This document shows positions 35,590 through 48,000 of a stretch of 64,000 nt of DNA, one piece after another. The DNA comes from Ampullaceana balthica (Eukaryota > Mollusca > Gastropoda > Lymnaeidae): NCBI GenBank assembly GCA_944989445.1, contig CALYLW010001101.1, positions 1-64,000 on the forward strand. The letters are read 5' to 3'. Numbering within the stretch: the first letter of the stretch is position 1; each line of letters starts with the position of its first letter. The position numbers and the translations under genes were made by a program. The notes beneath the pieces were generated by a model that had not been told where the DNA came from, did no database searches, and saw only the letters and a list, made by a program, of their open reading frames with translations.

Positions 35590-38200
35590 AGTAACTGATG
35601 CAGAAGTTAAATTTAAATTGACTTGTTTAAAAACGCTGGTCCCACTGGGTAGTTTCACTGTATGTTTTCTGTGCATCGACATTCTATACATGAGTTCAAC
35701 AGTGTCACCAATTCAAGTGAAGCGAACCTGAACAGTCTCTGCAACACCGCTTCTTAAAACGTGTGTATAAAAAAAAAGAAATTTTTTACGTGGTGGTGTA
35801 AATAGAACATGTTTTAAGTCACTGATATGCTTCGTTCAGGTATTGTGAGGACGGCACAGCTATTTAAAATTCAAGCGGACTTTTTAAATGGAAAATTTTC
35901 ACTACAGATCTTGCACCGCCCAGGGGCCCTAACCCCATCTTCGTCTCTGTTGAAAGGTATATTCATGTACTGAACAAATGCTACTTTTAGAACCAAAAAT
36001 TCTGATTAATAAATAAAGAGTGAAAGTGATTCCTTTGCTATTTCACATATTTCACAAATATTTCACATTAAACTAAATTGCAATCGTTTTTAGTTTGCTA
36101 TGAAATTTTACGCATGAATTTATTCATAATATTTAAAAATGCTTCTCTGACAGTAAAACAAAATAAGAGCACACTGATAAGTTAAATTGTCAGTAGTAAA
36201 GTTTGTAGCAGTTTTTTTTATTTTTGTAAAGGGGGGTGTGTGGGGGAGGGGTGTTATGACCATTGACACATCTCTTCAGTGATGGAATGACATGTGCCTT
36301 CATCCGAGTTTGAGGTACCTAGACTAGATAAACACAGTATCAACATTAGATAGTGGTCAGAGCGTGAAACTGGGGTAGACAAAATATCCAAAAGCATTAT
36401 TTTATAAATGCAGGGGAACAAATAATGTATCAGAGACGGTCGACTACAAAAAACCATGTATCAATGAAACCAAATTAACAATAAAATTAATAATAGATCG
36501 TATTGAATTAAAACATATTTTGAATACAGCTAAGACAAAAAAGTTTAAACTTTTAATGAACATGCAGTATATCATATTTATTTTGCATTTACGTGGTTTC
36601 AAAAATGTAGATGATCGACCCAAATATCGTGTATGCGACATTGAGTATCAACACATATCATGTTGCCTTATCTGAAGAAAGTTTAACGTATGTTTAAATT
36701 CGCATAAGACATTAAAAATAACCATTTCTCCTCGAGGACCTTGACAAATGCCTTGAGTTACAGTATTATTTAGTGTTTATTTTACGAACCCCTTGACATA
36801 AATTAGAAAACTAAGTTAGCACTTTGAAAATATTGAAATCGTTTCTTAACTTATATTTTAAAGATTTTCTTCTATACAGAAGGATTATTGCAACCTTCGT
36901 TTATCTAAGGTTTCTGACTAGTCGTGCATCTTTATTAGATATTTTCAATGTTGATAGCGTTGGTTTCTCTTGGTTTGTTCAGGCAACTCATTCAGACCAG
37001 AAATGCAGACATGAAAAAGGAGGTTATGTATGTGTTTGCGAAAGGAACAAGAAACGCGTTTTAATCCATGTTTGTGTCTGTCTGAGTGCTTAATTAAATT
37101 ATTGTTGCGTGGTATTTATAAAGTTAAAATTAGTACATTATGTATTTGTTACTTCATGCACTTTATCTTATAGTAATTCTATGCCAAGACATTGAACTAA
37201 CAGACTTCCTCATGTCTGTTGAGAATATTCACCGGAACTTTTTTTGAATTTTTCTAATGTATCTATGGTTTCTTTGGTAGATCGGTCCAACACATCAGAT
37301 GTATGTTCTAGTTTTGTTCTGACCAATGTAAGGCGGCATTTTTGAAAGTAGAAGTCTTGTACCTACCTATCATTTATCAAACAGCCCCCCTGTTACATCT
37401 TCATCCTAATAACTTCCCTTACAAGCAATCAAGTGACAGAATACATTTTACTATTAATAAAAGATTCAAGTTGCTTTTTACCCCCCCCCCTTTTTAAATA
37501 AACTGAAGTAGGCTCTTCAAAAAGAGTTTCAATTAATCAATAAAATAAAACAAAAGTCATATAATGTCAGCTCACGTCAATTATTCTATGAGCTGCTTAA
37601 AATAAATACTCAAATATTTTTGTTTTATCTATGGGTTATTCAAATTTATTGAAATTCTCAAAGTGACCACACAAAAAGTCATTAAAATAAAACCCTTAGG
37701 AATAATATAAAAAGGTTTAAAACATGCCTCTTTGTACTGGAGGTTTGATATCAAACTTTGCTTTCAATTATTTAATTTGCTATCCTCTCGGTCTGGTTTG
37801 TTCTGTTTGGTTTCGTTAATAAGTCATGATCCTATAGCCACCTCACATTTAACCAATCCTATACGCTGAAAGCTTTATCTCATCTGTACATCTCTTCAAT
37901 TTTACTAATAAATACAACATTTCAAGGTATCGACAAGAAGTTTCAAACGTATGTAAATTTACATTGAAAGAGTAAAAGCGTCTAAATAACTTTTCAATTT
38001 TGTGCCGACTAAACATATCAAGGGCAGCAACTTAAGGTGATTTCTGTTTAACTAGAATCATTTACCAGTTATCTTTCCTTCATATCATTTAAAAAAAATA
38101 ATTAAAATCCCATCTTGAAAAATAAAATACACATTTGGATGCAATATTATATTCAATTAATATAAATTACTTTATTTTTAATTTTTTTATTTAATGTACT
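35590..38200. other. AT-rich non-coding stretch
   Basis: No supported gene. Homopolymer runs occur near 36230-36250 (G-rich) and 37481-37490 (C). Confidence 0.5.
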
Positions 38201-38202
38201 AT

Positions 38203-38400
38203 GGGCCGCGGTGGTCTAGCAGTAGCGCGCTGGACTGCCGATCCGAGGTAAAAGAGAGTCACGGGTTCTATTCTTGGTGCTGGCATGGCCCACGGGGCAT
38301 TGTGTTGGCCACACAATCCTTTTGTCGTTAGTGGTGGCTAAATAAAACTTGTGAACGCTACTTCACTTGCCCCATAGTCCGTCATGGACTATAAAGGGTG
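38203..38400 (+). mobile_element. tRNA-derived SINE, family 1
   Basis: Starts GGGCCGCGGTGGTCTAGCAG. It has a good polymerase III A box TGGTCTAGCAG (38212-38222) and a degenerate B box GGGTTCTATTC about 40 bp later, at tRNA-like spacing. A GC-rich body follows (TGGCCCACGGGGCATTGTG), ending near an inverted TAGTCCgtcaTGGACTA motif. The 3' boundary is uncertain. Confidence 0.65.
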
Positions 38401-39177
38401 TTATTTTTTGTACTGAACACCAATGTCTGCCATCTTTTGACGGGTCACCCAATTACTCTCCTGTTTTGACCGTTTATAAAAAAGTAATATTGAAAATGGT
38501 ATGCTTGAGCCTGACAAGACGCCGCAAGATTACGAACGTATTGGCAAAAGCGAACGTCAGCGAACAAACAAAACATAACTAATAGTAAGAAGGAAAAGAA
38601 GACCAAACTTAGCTGCGGTGTTTAGCCCAAGAAGACATCAAGTATGTTTACAGTCCCTTCTCAATTACATCCTGTATATCTTATTTGATAATAAATTTGT
38701 TCTGGGTTGCCATTACTTGAGATTCCTTAAGGCATTGAGACAAAAGCGGCTGCCCACTTAGCCTTGACGTTCTTTAATCCAAATAAAGAAATGAATTAGT
38801 TGTGTTTACATAATATTTTATTTGCAATAAATAGGTTGTTGATTTTGATTTTGTTGAAAAATAACATACAACAAATAATATAATATACATATAGGAACTT
38901 AAAGCAATACATGCATTTGGTCAATTATATACATCAGTATAAAATAATAAATATTGGTTATAATTATTATATGGTATTAGTATAAGTTCAATCATAATGT
39001 GCCCCAGGCCATTTAGGGTTCAATAATCTCTTGATCCATGGTTTACACTTGTCGTCTGCTGTCATGAACTGGACTTATATATTGAGTCCACTTAAGCAGA
39101 AAACATGGCCCTTATCGTGGGGTGGCCAACGGATCAGTAGTTATAGCTCTATACACTTTATTATATATATTTATATT
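38401..39177. other. AT-rich non-coding stretch
   Basis: No gene seen. It ends in a TA microsatellite (39176-39199). Confidence 0.5.
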
Positions 39178-39229
39178 TATATATATATATATATATATAC
39201 TAGGGCAAGTACCCGGCTTCGCCCGGGTT

Positions 39230-39765
39230 TAACAACAACAGCAACAACAAAAACAACAACAGCAACAACGACAAAAACAACAACAGAAACAGCAACAAAA
39301 CAACAAAAACAAAACAACAACAAAAACAACAACAAAACAACAACTACAACAACAACAGCAACAACAACAAAGCAACAACAACAAAACAACAACTACAACA
39401 GCAACAACAACAAAGCAACAACAACATGAAGGACATTGACGTCGCAGGGCAAGGGATGTGGACAACAACAACAACAGCAAAAACAACACAAAAACAACAA
39501 CAGCAACAACAGCAACAACAACAAAAACAACACAAAATCAACAACAGCAACAACAACAGCAACAACAACAAAAACAACAACAGCAACAACAACAAAAACA
39601 AAACAACAACAAAAACATCAACAACAAAACAATAACAAAGCAACAACAAAACAACAACAAAACAACAACTACAACAACAACAGCAACAACAACAACAGCA
39701 ACAACAACAAAGCAACAACAACAAAACAACAACAAAAGCAACAACAACAAAGCAACAACAACAAA
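39230..39765 (+). repeat. (CAA)n-rich microsatellite, about 0.5 kb
   Basis: Imperfect CAA/CAG/AAA trinucleotide array, interrupted once by about 40 bp of ordinary sequence at about 39426-39465. It produces many spurious Gln/Asn/Thr-rich or Leu/Val/Cys-rich ORFs. Confidence 0.95.
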
Positions 39766-39958
39766 AAAATTATTTTATGGCGATAATCGCCTTCTTGTTA
39801 ATCTCGACACCAAAATGTTTATTAATTTGCGTCATTATTTTACGTCTTAATTTTCAATAATTTTTATTTTATATAGCTCATATAGGGAAAAACTACATTT
39901 TGGGCCCCCGGGCCCCAGTATCTTATATGTAAGGAACGAAACCTGTTTAATAACCTTT

Positions 39959-40164
39959 CCGGTATAATTTTGTGTACGTGTACCAAATTTCACGTTATTT
40001 GGTTGTCTGGATCTCGAGTTATGAGGGAACAGACAGACAACCAGACAGACAACAAATGCGTCCGGTATAATTTTGTGTACGTGTACCAAATTTCACGTTA
40101 TTTGGTTGTCTGGATCTCGAGTTATGAGGGAACAGACAGACAACCAGACAGACAACAAATGCGT
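39959..40164 (+). repeat. Two tandem copies of a 103-bp module
   Basis: The segments 39959-40061 and 40062-40164 are essentially identical. Each starts CCGGTATAATTTTGTGTACG and ends with AACAAATGCGT. Confidence 0.9.
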
Positions 40165-40542
40165 CTTATATATATAGAGATATATATATATATATATATA
40201 ATTTGCATATCTTTTTATAATTACTTTCCATCACATCAACTATTATTGAAGAATATTCATGAGGTAAATACATTATTAAGTAAAGGTTGTTTAAATGGTT
40301 CATATGAAAAGTAAATTGCTTATTTATACAAACAAAACACGCATTCTTCCTTGCTACTCACTAATGTTGCATTATAACTTGACTGCTGAAAGCAATAAGG
40401 CATCTACTGACATTTTAAGAATAAATAACAAATTCTTTAAAGAATAGTAACACCATACACTATGTACATTTCAATAATCAAATTATAACAGAAGATCAAG
40501 ATTGCTAAAATGATCACAAGACAATCAATATTCAATATGTAC

Positions 40543-40543
40543 G

Positions 40544-40617
<74 letters not shown>
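40543..40617. repeat. (TA)n microsatellite
   Basis: About 36 TA units with two interruptions, directly abutting the hAT-like element at 40620. Confidence 0.95.
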
Positions 40618-40619
<2 letters not shown>

Positions 40620-41401
40620 TAGGGCTGCGGAAATTAATGATTAATTTCTGGATTAATAGTAAAAAATTGTAAACGATTAAAACTTTTTTTAACGATTAAT
40701 CGATCCACCACTTATAATTGTACTGGAAGTCAAAAAGTAAAATATTTTGGCCGATAAACTAATTTCCGTACGATTTCAAGAATATTTTGGTTTTAAACTA
40801 TTGACTGACGTGAATATTCAAAATGTTGATATAGATTATTGTGTCCATTGAGAGAAATCGTTTGCCTACCATGCAATGTTACCTCTAAGTCTAAGCTCCG
40901 TTGGTCCGTGTGCAAAGTTTAAAAAACAACAACTCAATTTGCTGCGCGGTGATTCTAAACTCCTGCGTGGCGTCGGTCAAATATCTGCACAGCCACGCTG
41001 CTTAAAGGGAAAATTAATACCATGGTTCTAATACTTCGCTTACATATCACCTGCAAACCAAACATCCACTACAGTATCATAAACTTCAGTTGAGACAATC
41101 TAAAGCTATATGAACAATTTTTCAGCTCGGCTGGTTACATTATTATATTGTCAATATGACACGCTCATCACTTGAACCAAATAATGTCAATACACTTGTC
41201 TGTTTGCGTCGTTGGTTAAAAGATGACATATAAAGAAGACATTCCAGTGTTATTTCGATTTTCGACAATTACGTTTAATAATAAATGTTACTTATGACAC
41301 CATAAATTTCAATTTTTGACTTTAATCGAAATTATCGATTAATTAATCGTTAATTTTTCAAAGGTTACAAATTTGTTTTAAATTAATCGTTAACAGCCCT
41401 A
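40620..41401. mobile_element. hAT-like non-autonomous element flanked by TA microsatellites
   Basis: The left end TAGGGCTGCGGAAATTAATG and the inverse of the right end TAGGGCTGTTAACGATTAAT share TAGGGCTG and an ATTAAT-rich subterminal zone with repeated CGATTAATCGAT-type motifs. TAGGGCTGT...CGATTAAT starts occur in hAT MITEs. The duplication cannot be judged because both flanks are TA repeat. No ORF. Confidence 0.6.
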
Positions 41402-41402
41402 A

Positions 41403-41640
<238 letters not shown>

Positions 41641-42200
41641 CACATTTTGTAAGTAACTAAAGGTAAATGAATACGCTAAGTATTCGTTATTTCCCTTATA
41701 TTCTTTAAAGCCTGAATATTTAAGTTCTAGGTTTTTAAGGATCGACCTTTAAAATCGTTGGAAAACACTAAAACGCTGTAGCGATAACCATAAAATACAT
41801 TTTACATAAAACATTGACAATGGCCGATCCGACCCGCTGTTTGGCTGGCTTAATCGATCACACTGGCAATAAATCTATGTCACATTCTTTAGTCCTAAAA
41901 CGACATTCTGAGGAATTGAAACTTAAATATGTATCCCTTGGATATTTTTTGTAGGAGTGTAAGAGAGATATTAGTAGAAATATTTTAAAACCTTACTTTA
42001 TAATAAACTTTGATATAAATTCGAGACACTTTATCTTGTTATGTCATACTCAATATGTTATTTCCTGCTGACATTCTATAAAGCTTATTATTGAATTTCT
42101 TGAAAAATTCATAGACTATTACATGTGAAGGTCGAAGAAGTTTTATTCACACGCTAATATTTTCAAGGAAATATTAATTTAAAGTTTGACTTTCAAGTAA

Positions 42201-42310
<110 letters not shown>

Positions 42311-42529
42311 CAAGTGGCAGATAAAGTCCCGGACTAAACTAGAAAGGGATAACGTCAAATATATATTATTGATGTAGATAGATAAATCGATCTGAGGCAC
42401 GGTAACAGCAGCGGCAAGTTAAACGATCGATACCTGAACAACGATCAGCGCGGCAGGACTGGACGTGTCAGGTGTATTTATGATCCTTGTTTAAATGTGA
42501 AGCTAATGGCACAAGGGAGTGGCACATAA

Positions 42530-42870
42530 GTGCGGTACTGGAACTAGGCTCATGAAAGTAGAATTTTAACTCTGTTGTGGGATAAGGGCAAGGAACTTAT
42601 GGTCTTGCAAATAGGTGTGGTATTGAATATGGGCTTATGATAAGCAGAACTTTAACTCTGTAGTGGGATAGGGGCGACGAATTTATGGTCTTGTAAATAG
42701 GTGTTGTACTGAAACTGGGGTCATGAAAGTAGAATTTCAACTCTGTTGTGGGATAAGGGCGAGGAACTTATGGTCTTGCAAATTATAGGTGTGGTACTGG
42801 ATATAGGCCCATGGAAGTATAATTTTAACATGGTCTGTGTGAGTTGATGGGGGAGGAACTTCTGGAATCA
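42530..42870 (+). repeat. Degenerate 85-92-bp tandem repeat, 4 copies
   Basis: Copies begin near 42534, 42619, 42704 and 42796, sharing GGTACTGGA, CATGAAAGTAGAATTT, AACTCTGTTGTGGGATA and GGAACTTATGGTCTTGCAAA. The third junction carries a small insertion and the last copy decays. Confidence 0.8.
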
Positions 42871-43249
42871 TAATATAGTTTTTGTTGTAGATCCTGGGCA
42901 GAGTATACAGAGTTTAATGTGTGTTAGTGGTGGAGGAGTGAGATGATGAAATATGATAAGGTAAACGTTATGGTTGAGGGCTTCCCGTATAGAAAGGTTG
43001 CCACTGCTACAAATACTGATGTTAGAAAGTGCTTTTGAGTAAATTAAATTAAAAAAATAATAAAGTAGAAAATAAAATTAAAAGTGGTATAGTAAAAAAG
43101 CCGACAACAGATTTTTAAAAAAAATTGGAAATGATTTAGACGACGTTCTTGAACGTATCATGAACTTCTATAATTAATAAACGTATTTCATCGTGTAAAA
43201 TACTAAATATAATATTCCGAAATATTAAACCTCTTAAAAAAATTTTTTT

Positions 43250-44308
43250 TAAATTCCAATGTATAGTATTTTAAAATTCCAATATATAGTATTTCAAAAT
43301 TCCAATATATCGTATTTTAAAATTCCAATATATAGTATTTTAAAATTCCAATATATAGTATTTTAAAATTCCAATATATAGTATTTTAAAATTCCAATAT
43401 ATAGTATTTTAAAATTCCAATATATAGTATTTTAAAATTCCAATATATAGTATTTTAAAATTCCAATATATAGTATTTTAAAATTCCAATATATAGTATT
43501 TTAAAATTCCAATATATAGTATTTTAAAATTCCAATATATAGTATTTTAAAATTCCAATATATAGTATTTTAAAATTCCAATATATAGTATTTTAAAATT
43601 CCAATATATAGTATTTTAAAATTCCAATATATAGTATTTTAAAATTCCAATATATAGTATTTTAAAATTCCAATATATAGTATTTTAAAATTCCAATATA
43701 TAGTATTTTAAAATTCCAATATATAGTATTTTAAAATTCCAATATATAGTATTTTAAAATTCCAATATATAGTATTTTAAAATTCCAATATATAGTATTT
43801 TAAAATTCCAATATATAGTATTTTAAAATTCCAATATATAGTATTTTAAAATTCCAATATATAGTATTTTAAAATTCCAATATATAGTATTTTAAAATTC
43901 CAATATATAGTATTTTAAAATTCCAATATATAGTATTTTAAAATTCCAATATATAGTATTTTAAAATTCCAATATATAGTATTTTAAAATTCCAATATAT
44001 AGTATTTTAAAATTCCAATATATAGTATTTTAAAATTCCAATATATAGTATTTTAAAATTCCAATATATAGTATTTTAAAATTCCAATATATAGTATTTT
44101 AAAATTCCAATATATAGTATTTTAAAATTCCAATATATAGTATTTTAAAATTCCAATATATAGTATTTTAAAATTCCAATATATAGTATTTTAAAATTCC
44201 AATATATAGTATTTTAAAATTCCAATATATAGTATTTTAAAATTCCAATATATAGTATTTTAAAATTCCAATATATAGTATTTTAAAATTCCAATATATA
44301 GTATTTTC
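43250..44308 (+). repeat. 23-bp AT-rich satellite, about 46 copies, highly homogeneous
   Basis: Units of TTCCAATATATAGTATTTTA plus AAA repeat with variation only in the first three units. The unit contains the palindrome ATTTTAAAAT and a TATATA core. It starts about 770 bp beyond the gene 3 stop codon. Confidence 0.97.
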
Positions 44309-45076
44309 TACCTTTAATCAGTTCTCATTCAGTACAATCCAAATAAGCTGAATTCAAATTACATATAAAGACTAAATTTCGCGCATTTACATAATCCTGT
44401 GTTAATCTTAAAACGCATGATTAGAGAGAAAAATATATATATTTATAAATACATCAGAGACAGTTGTACATATCACAGCAGTCAATTATACGTTTAAGAA
44501 GCCAACCTGGTCCAACAGTTGTACGACTTGTTATCACAGTTGTTGCAAAGATGCATAAACTAAAGATAAGAAAAACAAATGTCCTCGTCAACACAGGTTA
44601 CCAGAAAGACAGTTTTGATGAACAACTCAGCTCATTTACTAAAATCCATCCGATATATAACGTCATCAAGCGTGCGGAATAAATGCTGTGCATTGTCTAG
44701 AGTAGATTCTAGTATCTTGGAAGCCACATAAATCAATTACAAAACTGGAATGAAAATATAAGACATTATTAATGTACAGCACAACTTAAAATTATTTGTT
44801 TTGTTGCAAATATCATAATTGAAAGATCTCCTAATAAAATTAAGAATTAGTGATTTAAATTATTCCATCTTTCTGAGAGCATGATGTGAAGTGATATTAA
44901 TTATTATTATGTACTTCATTCACTTCAAAAACATTTTTACGTTTGTTTTATCTTCCTTGAATTTTTTAAAAGCTTTTTAAGCTTGAACATATCTCTGAAA
45001 TATTCACGTCAAGTTACTAAAAAAAAATATTTAAGTTATTTATCATGACGCACTTTAAAAAAAAATTATTACCGAA
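44309..45076. other. 3' flank of gene 3
   Basis: It should hold the 3'UTR. No canonical minus-strand AATAAA is evident; an ATAAAT variant lies about 35 bp past the stop. Confidence 0.4.
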
Positions 45077-48000
45077 TCAGAAATGCGTGCTTTCTTCGGC
45101 TTGCGTCATATTAATCTGGCTGATTTCTGGAAGACCTCTGAGATTTCTTGGAACAACATAGGAGTAAGCACTGTCGTCACGGTGGTTGGCCTTCATGACG
45201 TCACCGTTTGATGGACGGTAGCTGCCAGACGTGGAAGGTGCTGTTGGATCATGCGGCCGTCCACTTGAGTCAATGTAACCAATCGTGGCGTATTGGCTGT
45301 CTTGTTCAAGGGGGCTGGTGTTGTCTTGGAGGCTTTCATACCGTGGCTCGTCGTCCAATTCAGGGTTCTTGAACTTGACCGATTTAACCACACGACCTTT
45401 CCTGGCTAGAGTGCTAGAGTTCGAACCAGGATCGAGGTCTCCGGACAGCGAGTTCTCAAAGTGCACAGACTTCAACGATGAACCTTTTTGGGGAGGTTTG
45501 AATGTTCTCAGGTCGACTGTGGTTGGCTCCGAAATGCCCAAAACCGGATTGATGAATTCTAGTGGGTCTGGCGTCGACCCTTTTATTATGTTGTGCGCGT
45601 TAGGTCCAATGTCGATGAGAGTAAAGTATGGGGGCTTGAACTCTCTCCAGTCGTTACTTGCGTCCTTGTAGCCCGGGTACCTGGGAATCACGCCATCAAA
45701 GTTTGCCAGGTTTTTCATGCCCGTTTCGGAATTCGTATTATTTTCTGCGCCGTCCTGTGAGCCGTCGCTCGAGTCGGAGCGTTGTCCCGTAGAGCCGTTC
45801 TCCATGGTGCGATATTTCTTGCTCTGCTGAAACCTCCGGCAGCAAATTATGGCCACGATTAGGAGAACGATGAGGACGAAGCCGGACACCACGCCAACGG
45901 CGATGGCGATAATTTTATCTTTGTCGCTGTCATCTGTGGTGTTGTAGCCCACTGGGGCAGTGACGTTTGTTGTAGTGGAAGGCAGCGGTATAGTCGCAGA
46001 AGTCGTGGATGGTATCAAAGTCATCGACGGACTTGCTGTAGCGGTTTTCGATGCATTCGACCCGCCAACAGAGCTCGAATGTGTCGCCAGTGTAGCATCA
46101 GTTAAACCTACGTCTGTTGGATGTGGTAAAGGTAATGTAAGAGTTGCTGAAGTAGTTAGTCCTATCGTAGCATCAGTTAAACCTACGTCTGTTGGATGTG
46201 GTAAAGGTAATGTAAGAGTTGCTGAAGTAGTTTGTCCTACCGTAGCACCAGTTATGGATGGATGTATCAAAGTGCTAAAGCTGGTCAGCAGACTTGTGGA
46301 TCCTCCGGTTTCGGCGGTTGGTAAAGTAGTGGTGGTCACGAAAGTCAGCAATGTAGAGTGTGTCGTTGTGGCTTCGAGTTGTGTTGATGTCACGGTATTA
46401 TAATCATTAGATTGTGAAGCAGTTGTGTCGGAATTTGTTTGCGTTACCGTTGATGTTATTCCCGCGGTTAACGAAGTAGTCATGGCAACACTGGTTACTG
46501 AATTTTGATTTACAGTCGAATCTGCGGAAGTTTGTGTTGTTGCTGTGGCTACAGAAGATGAGGCATCAACAGACAGAGCTCCTGAAATAGAATTCATAGA
46601 GGAAATATGGGTAACAGAAACTGATGGGGCACTGACTGAGTCAATGTTTGAACTGCCAATTGGCAGAGCTGTAGCGGTGATTGATGTTTTCGATGTCGGC
46701 GATACTCCATTGCTATAAAGGGTGTTGCTATTGTCAGGGGTGCTGCTCTGCTTAGTTGTTATTAAACTATTGTCAGTGGGCATTGCAGACCCAACAGTAG
46801 TAGTAATAGCAGAGAGTTTATTGTCTGTTGAGTAGGTAGTGGTATGAAGTGCACCTGTTGGAGTTATTGAGAAAACATCGTCTTGGGACAAAGCAGCGGT
46901 CACAGCGACCGTTTGATTTGTTAAGGAAGCGTATGGCGGCGATGGTGTGGTAAGCAACATACTTGTTAATACTGAAGCACTGTTAAGGGATTCCGTAGCA
47001 AGCATTGTCTCTGTTGGTGTCGTTATCGTTACCAAAGCGTTAGTTAAGGATATTGTTAAAGACCCAGTCCCCGATATAAAAGTAACTGAATCAATGATTT
47101 GATATGTTGCAGAAAGCGAAGCACTGGTTGTAAATCCTTGATCACTCATAGGGGATGTTGTAGTAGGCAAAGTATGAGATGCATTAATAACCGTATCACT
47201 GCTTAGGGATACTGAAATTGGCACAAAAACCGATGGAGTTATACCTGAATCACTGTCTAGGGATGGTGAAATTGGCACAGTAACCGATGGAGTTATTCCT
47301 GAATCAATGCCTATGGATGTTGAAATAGGCACAGTAACCGATGGAGTTATTCCTGAATCAATGCCTAGGGATGCTGAAATTTGCACGGTATCCGATGGAG
47401 TTATTCCGGAATCAATGCCTATGGATGTTGAAATAGGCACAGTAACCGATGGAGTTATTCCTGAATCAATGCCTAGGGATGCTGAAATTGGCACGGTAAC
47501 CGATGGAGTTATTCCTGAATCAATGCCTATGGATGTTGAAATAGGCACAGTAACCGATGGGGTTATTCCTGAATCAATGCCTATGGATGTTGAAATAGGC
47601 ACAGTAACCGATGGAGTTATTCCTGAATCAATGCCTATGTATGTTGAAATAGGCACAGTAACCGATGGAGTTATTCCTGAATCGCTGATTAGGGATATTG
47701 TAGTAGGCAGAGAGGTATTTGGAATAAACCACGAAGCACTTGTTGAGTAAATGCTATTTGAAACTATTAGAGAATCGCTTTTTATTGGAGTTGGCCAAAC
47801 ACCTGTTGGAGGAATTGATAATATATTGTTAACAGACAGTGTAATAGAACTAGAATAATTTATTGCTGAAGAACTATCTGTATCTGTACTTGTTTCGTAA
47901 GCTGTGCTGTCCGCAGGGGCAGTGTTGAGCCCATGTGTGGGAGAAGTTAATCTTATTGTGCTCAAAGAAGTATGGTCTTGTGATACTATGTTTGTATTCG

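Larger units (their letters stand above)
39200..40166. mobile_element. TA-flanked dispersed repeat with internal CAA expansion
   Basis: Bounded by (TA)n on both sides. It starts CTAGGGCAAGTACCCGGCTT followed by CGCCCGGGTT. It then contains the CAA array, a segment with TATAGCTCATATA and GGGCCCCCGGGCCCC related (in reverse) to the repeats at 62.7-64 kb, and a duplicated 103-bp module near its right end (with AGACAGACAACCAGACAGAC). The element class is not identified. Confidence 0.5.

Noticed and set aside
39229..39850. Gln/Asn/Thr-rich and Leu/Cys-rich ORFs
   Set aside because: Direct products of the CAA microsatellite in every frame, with no start context or flanking exons.
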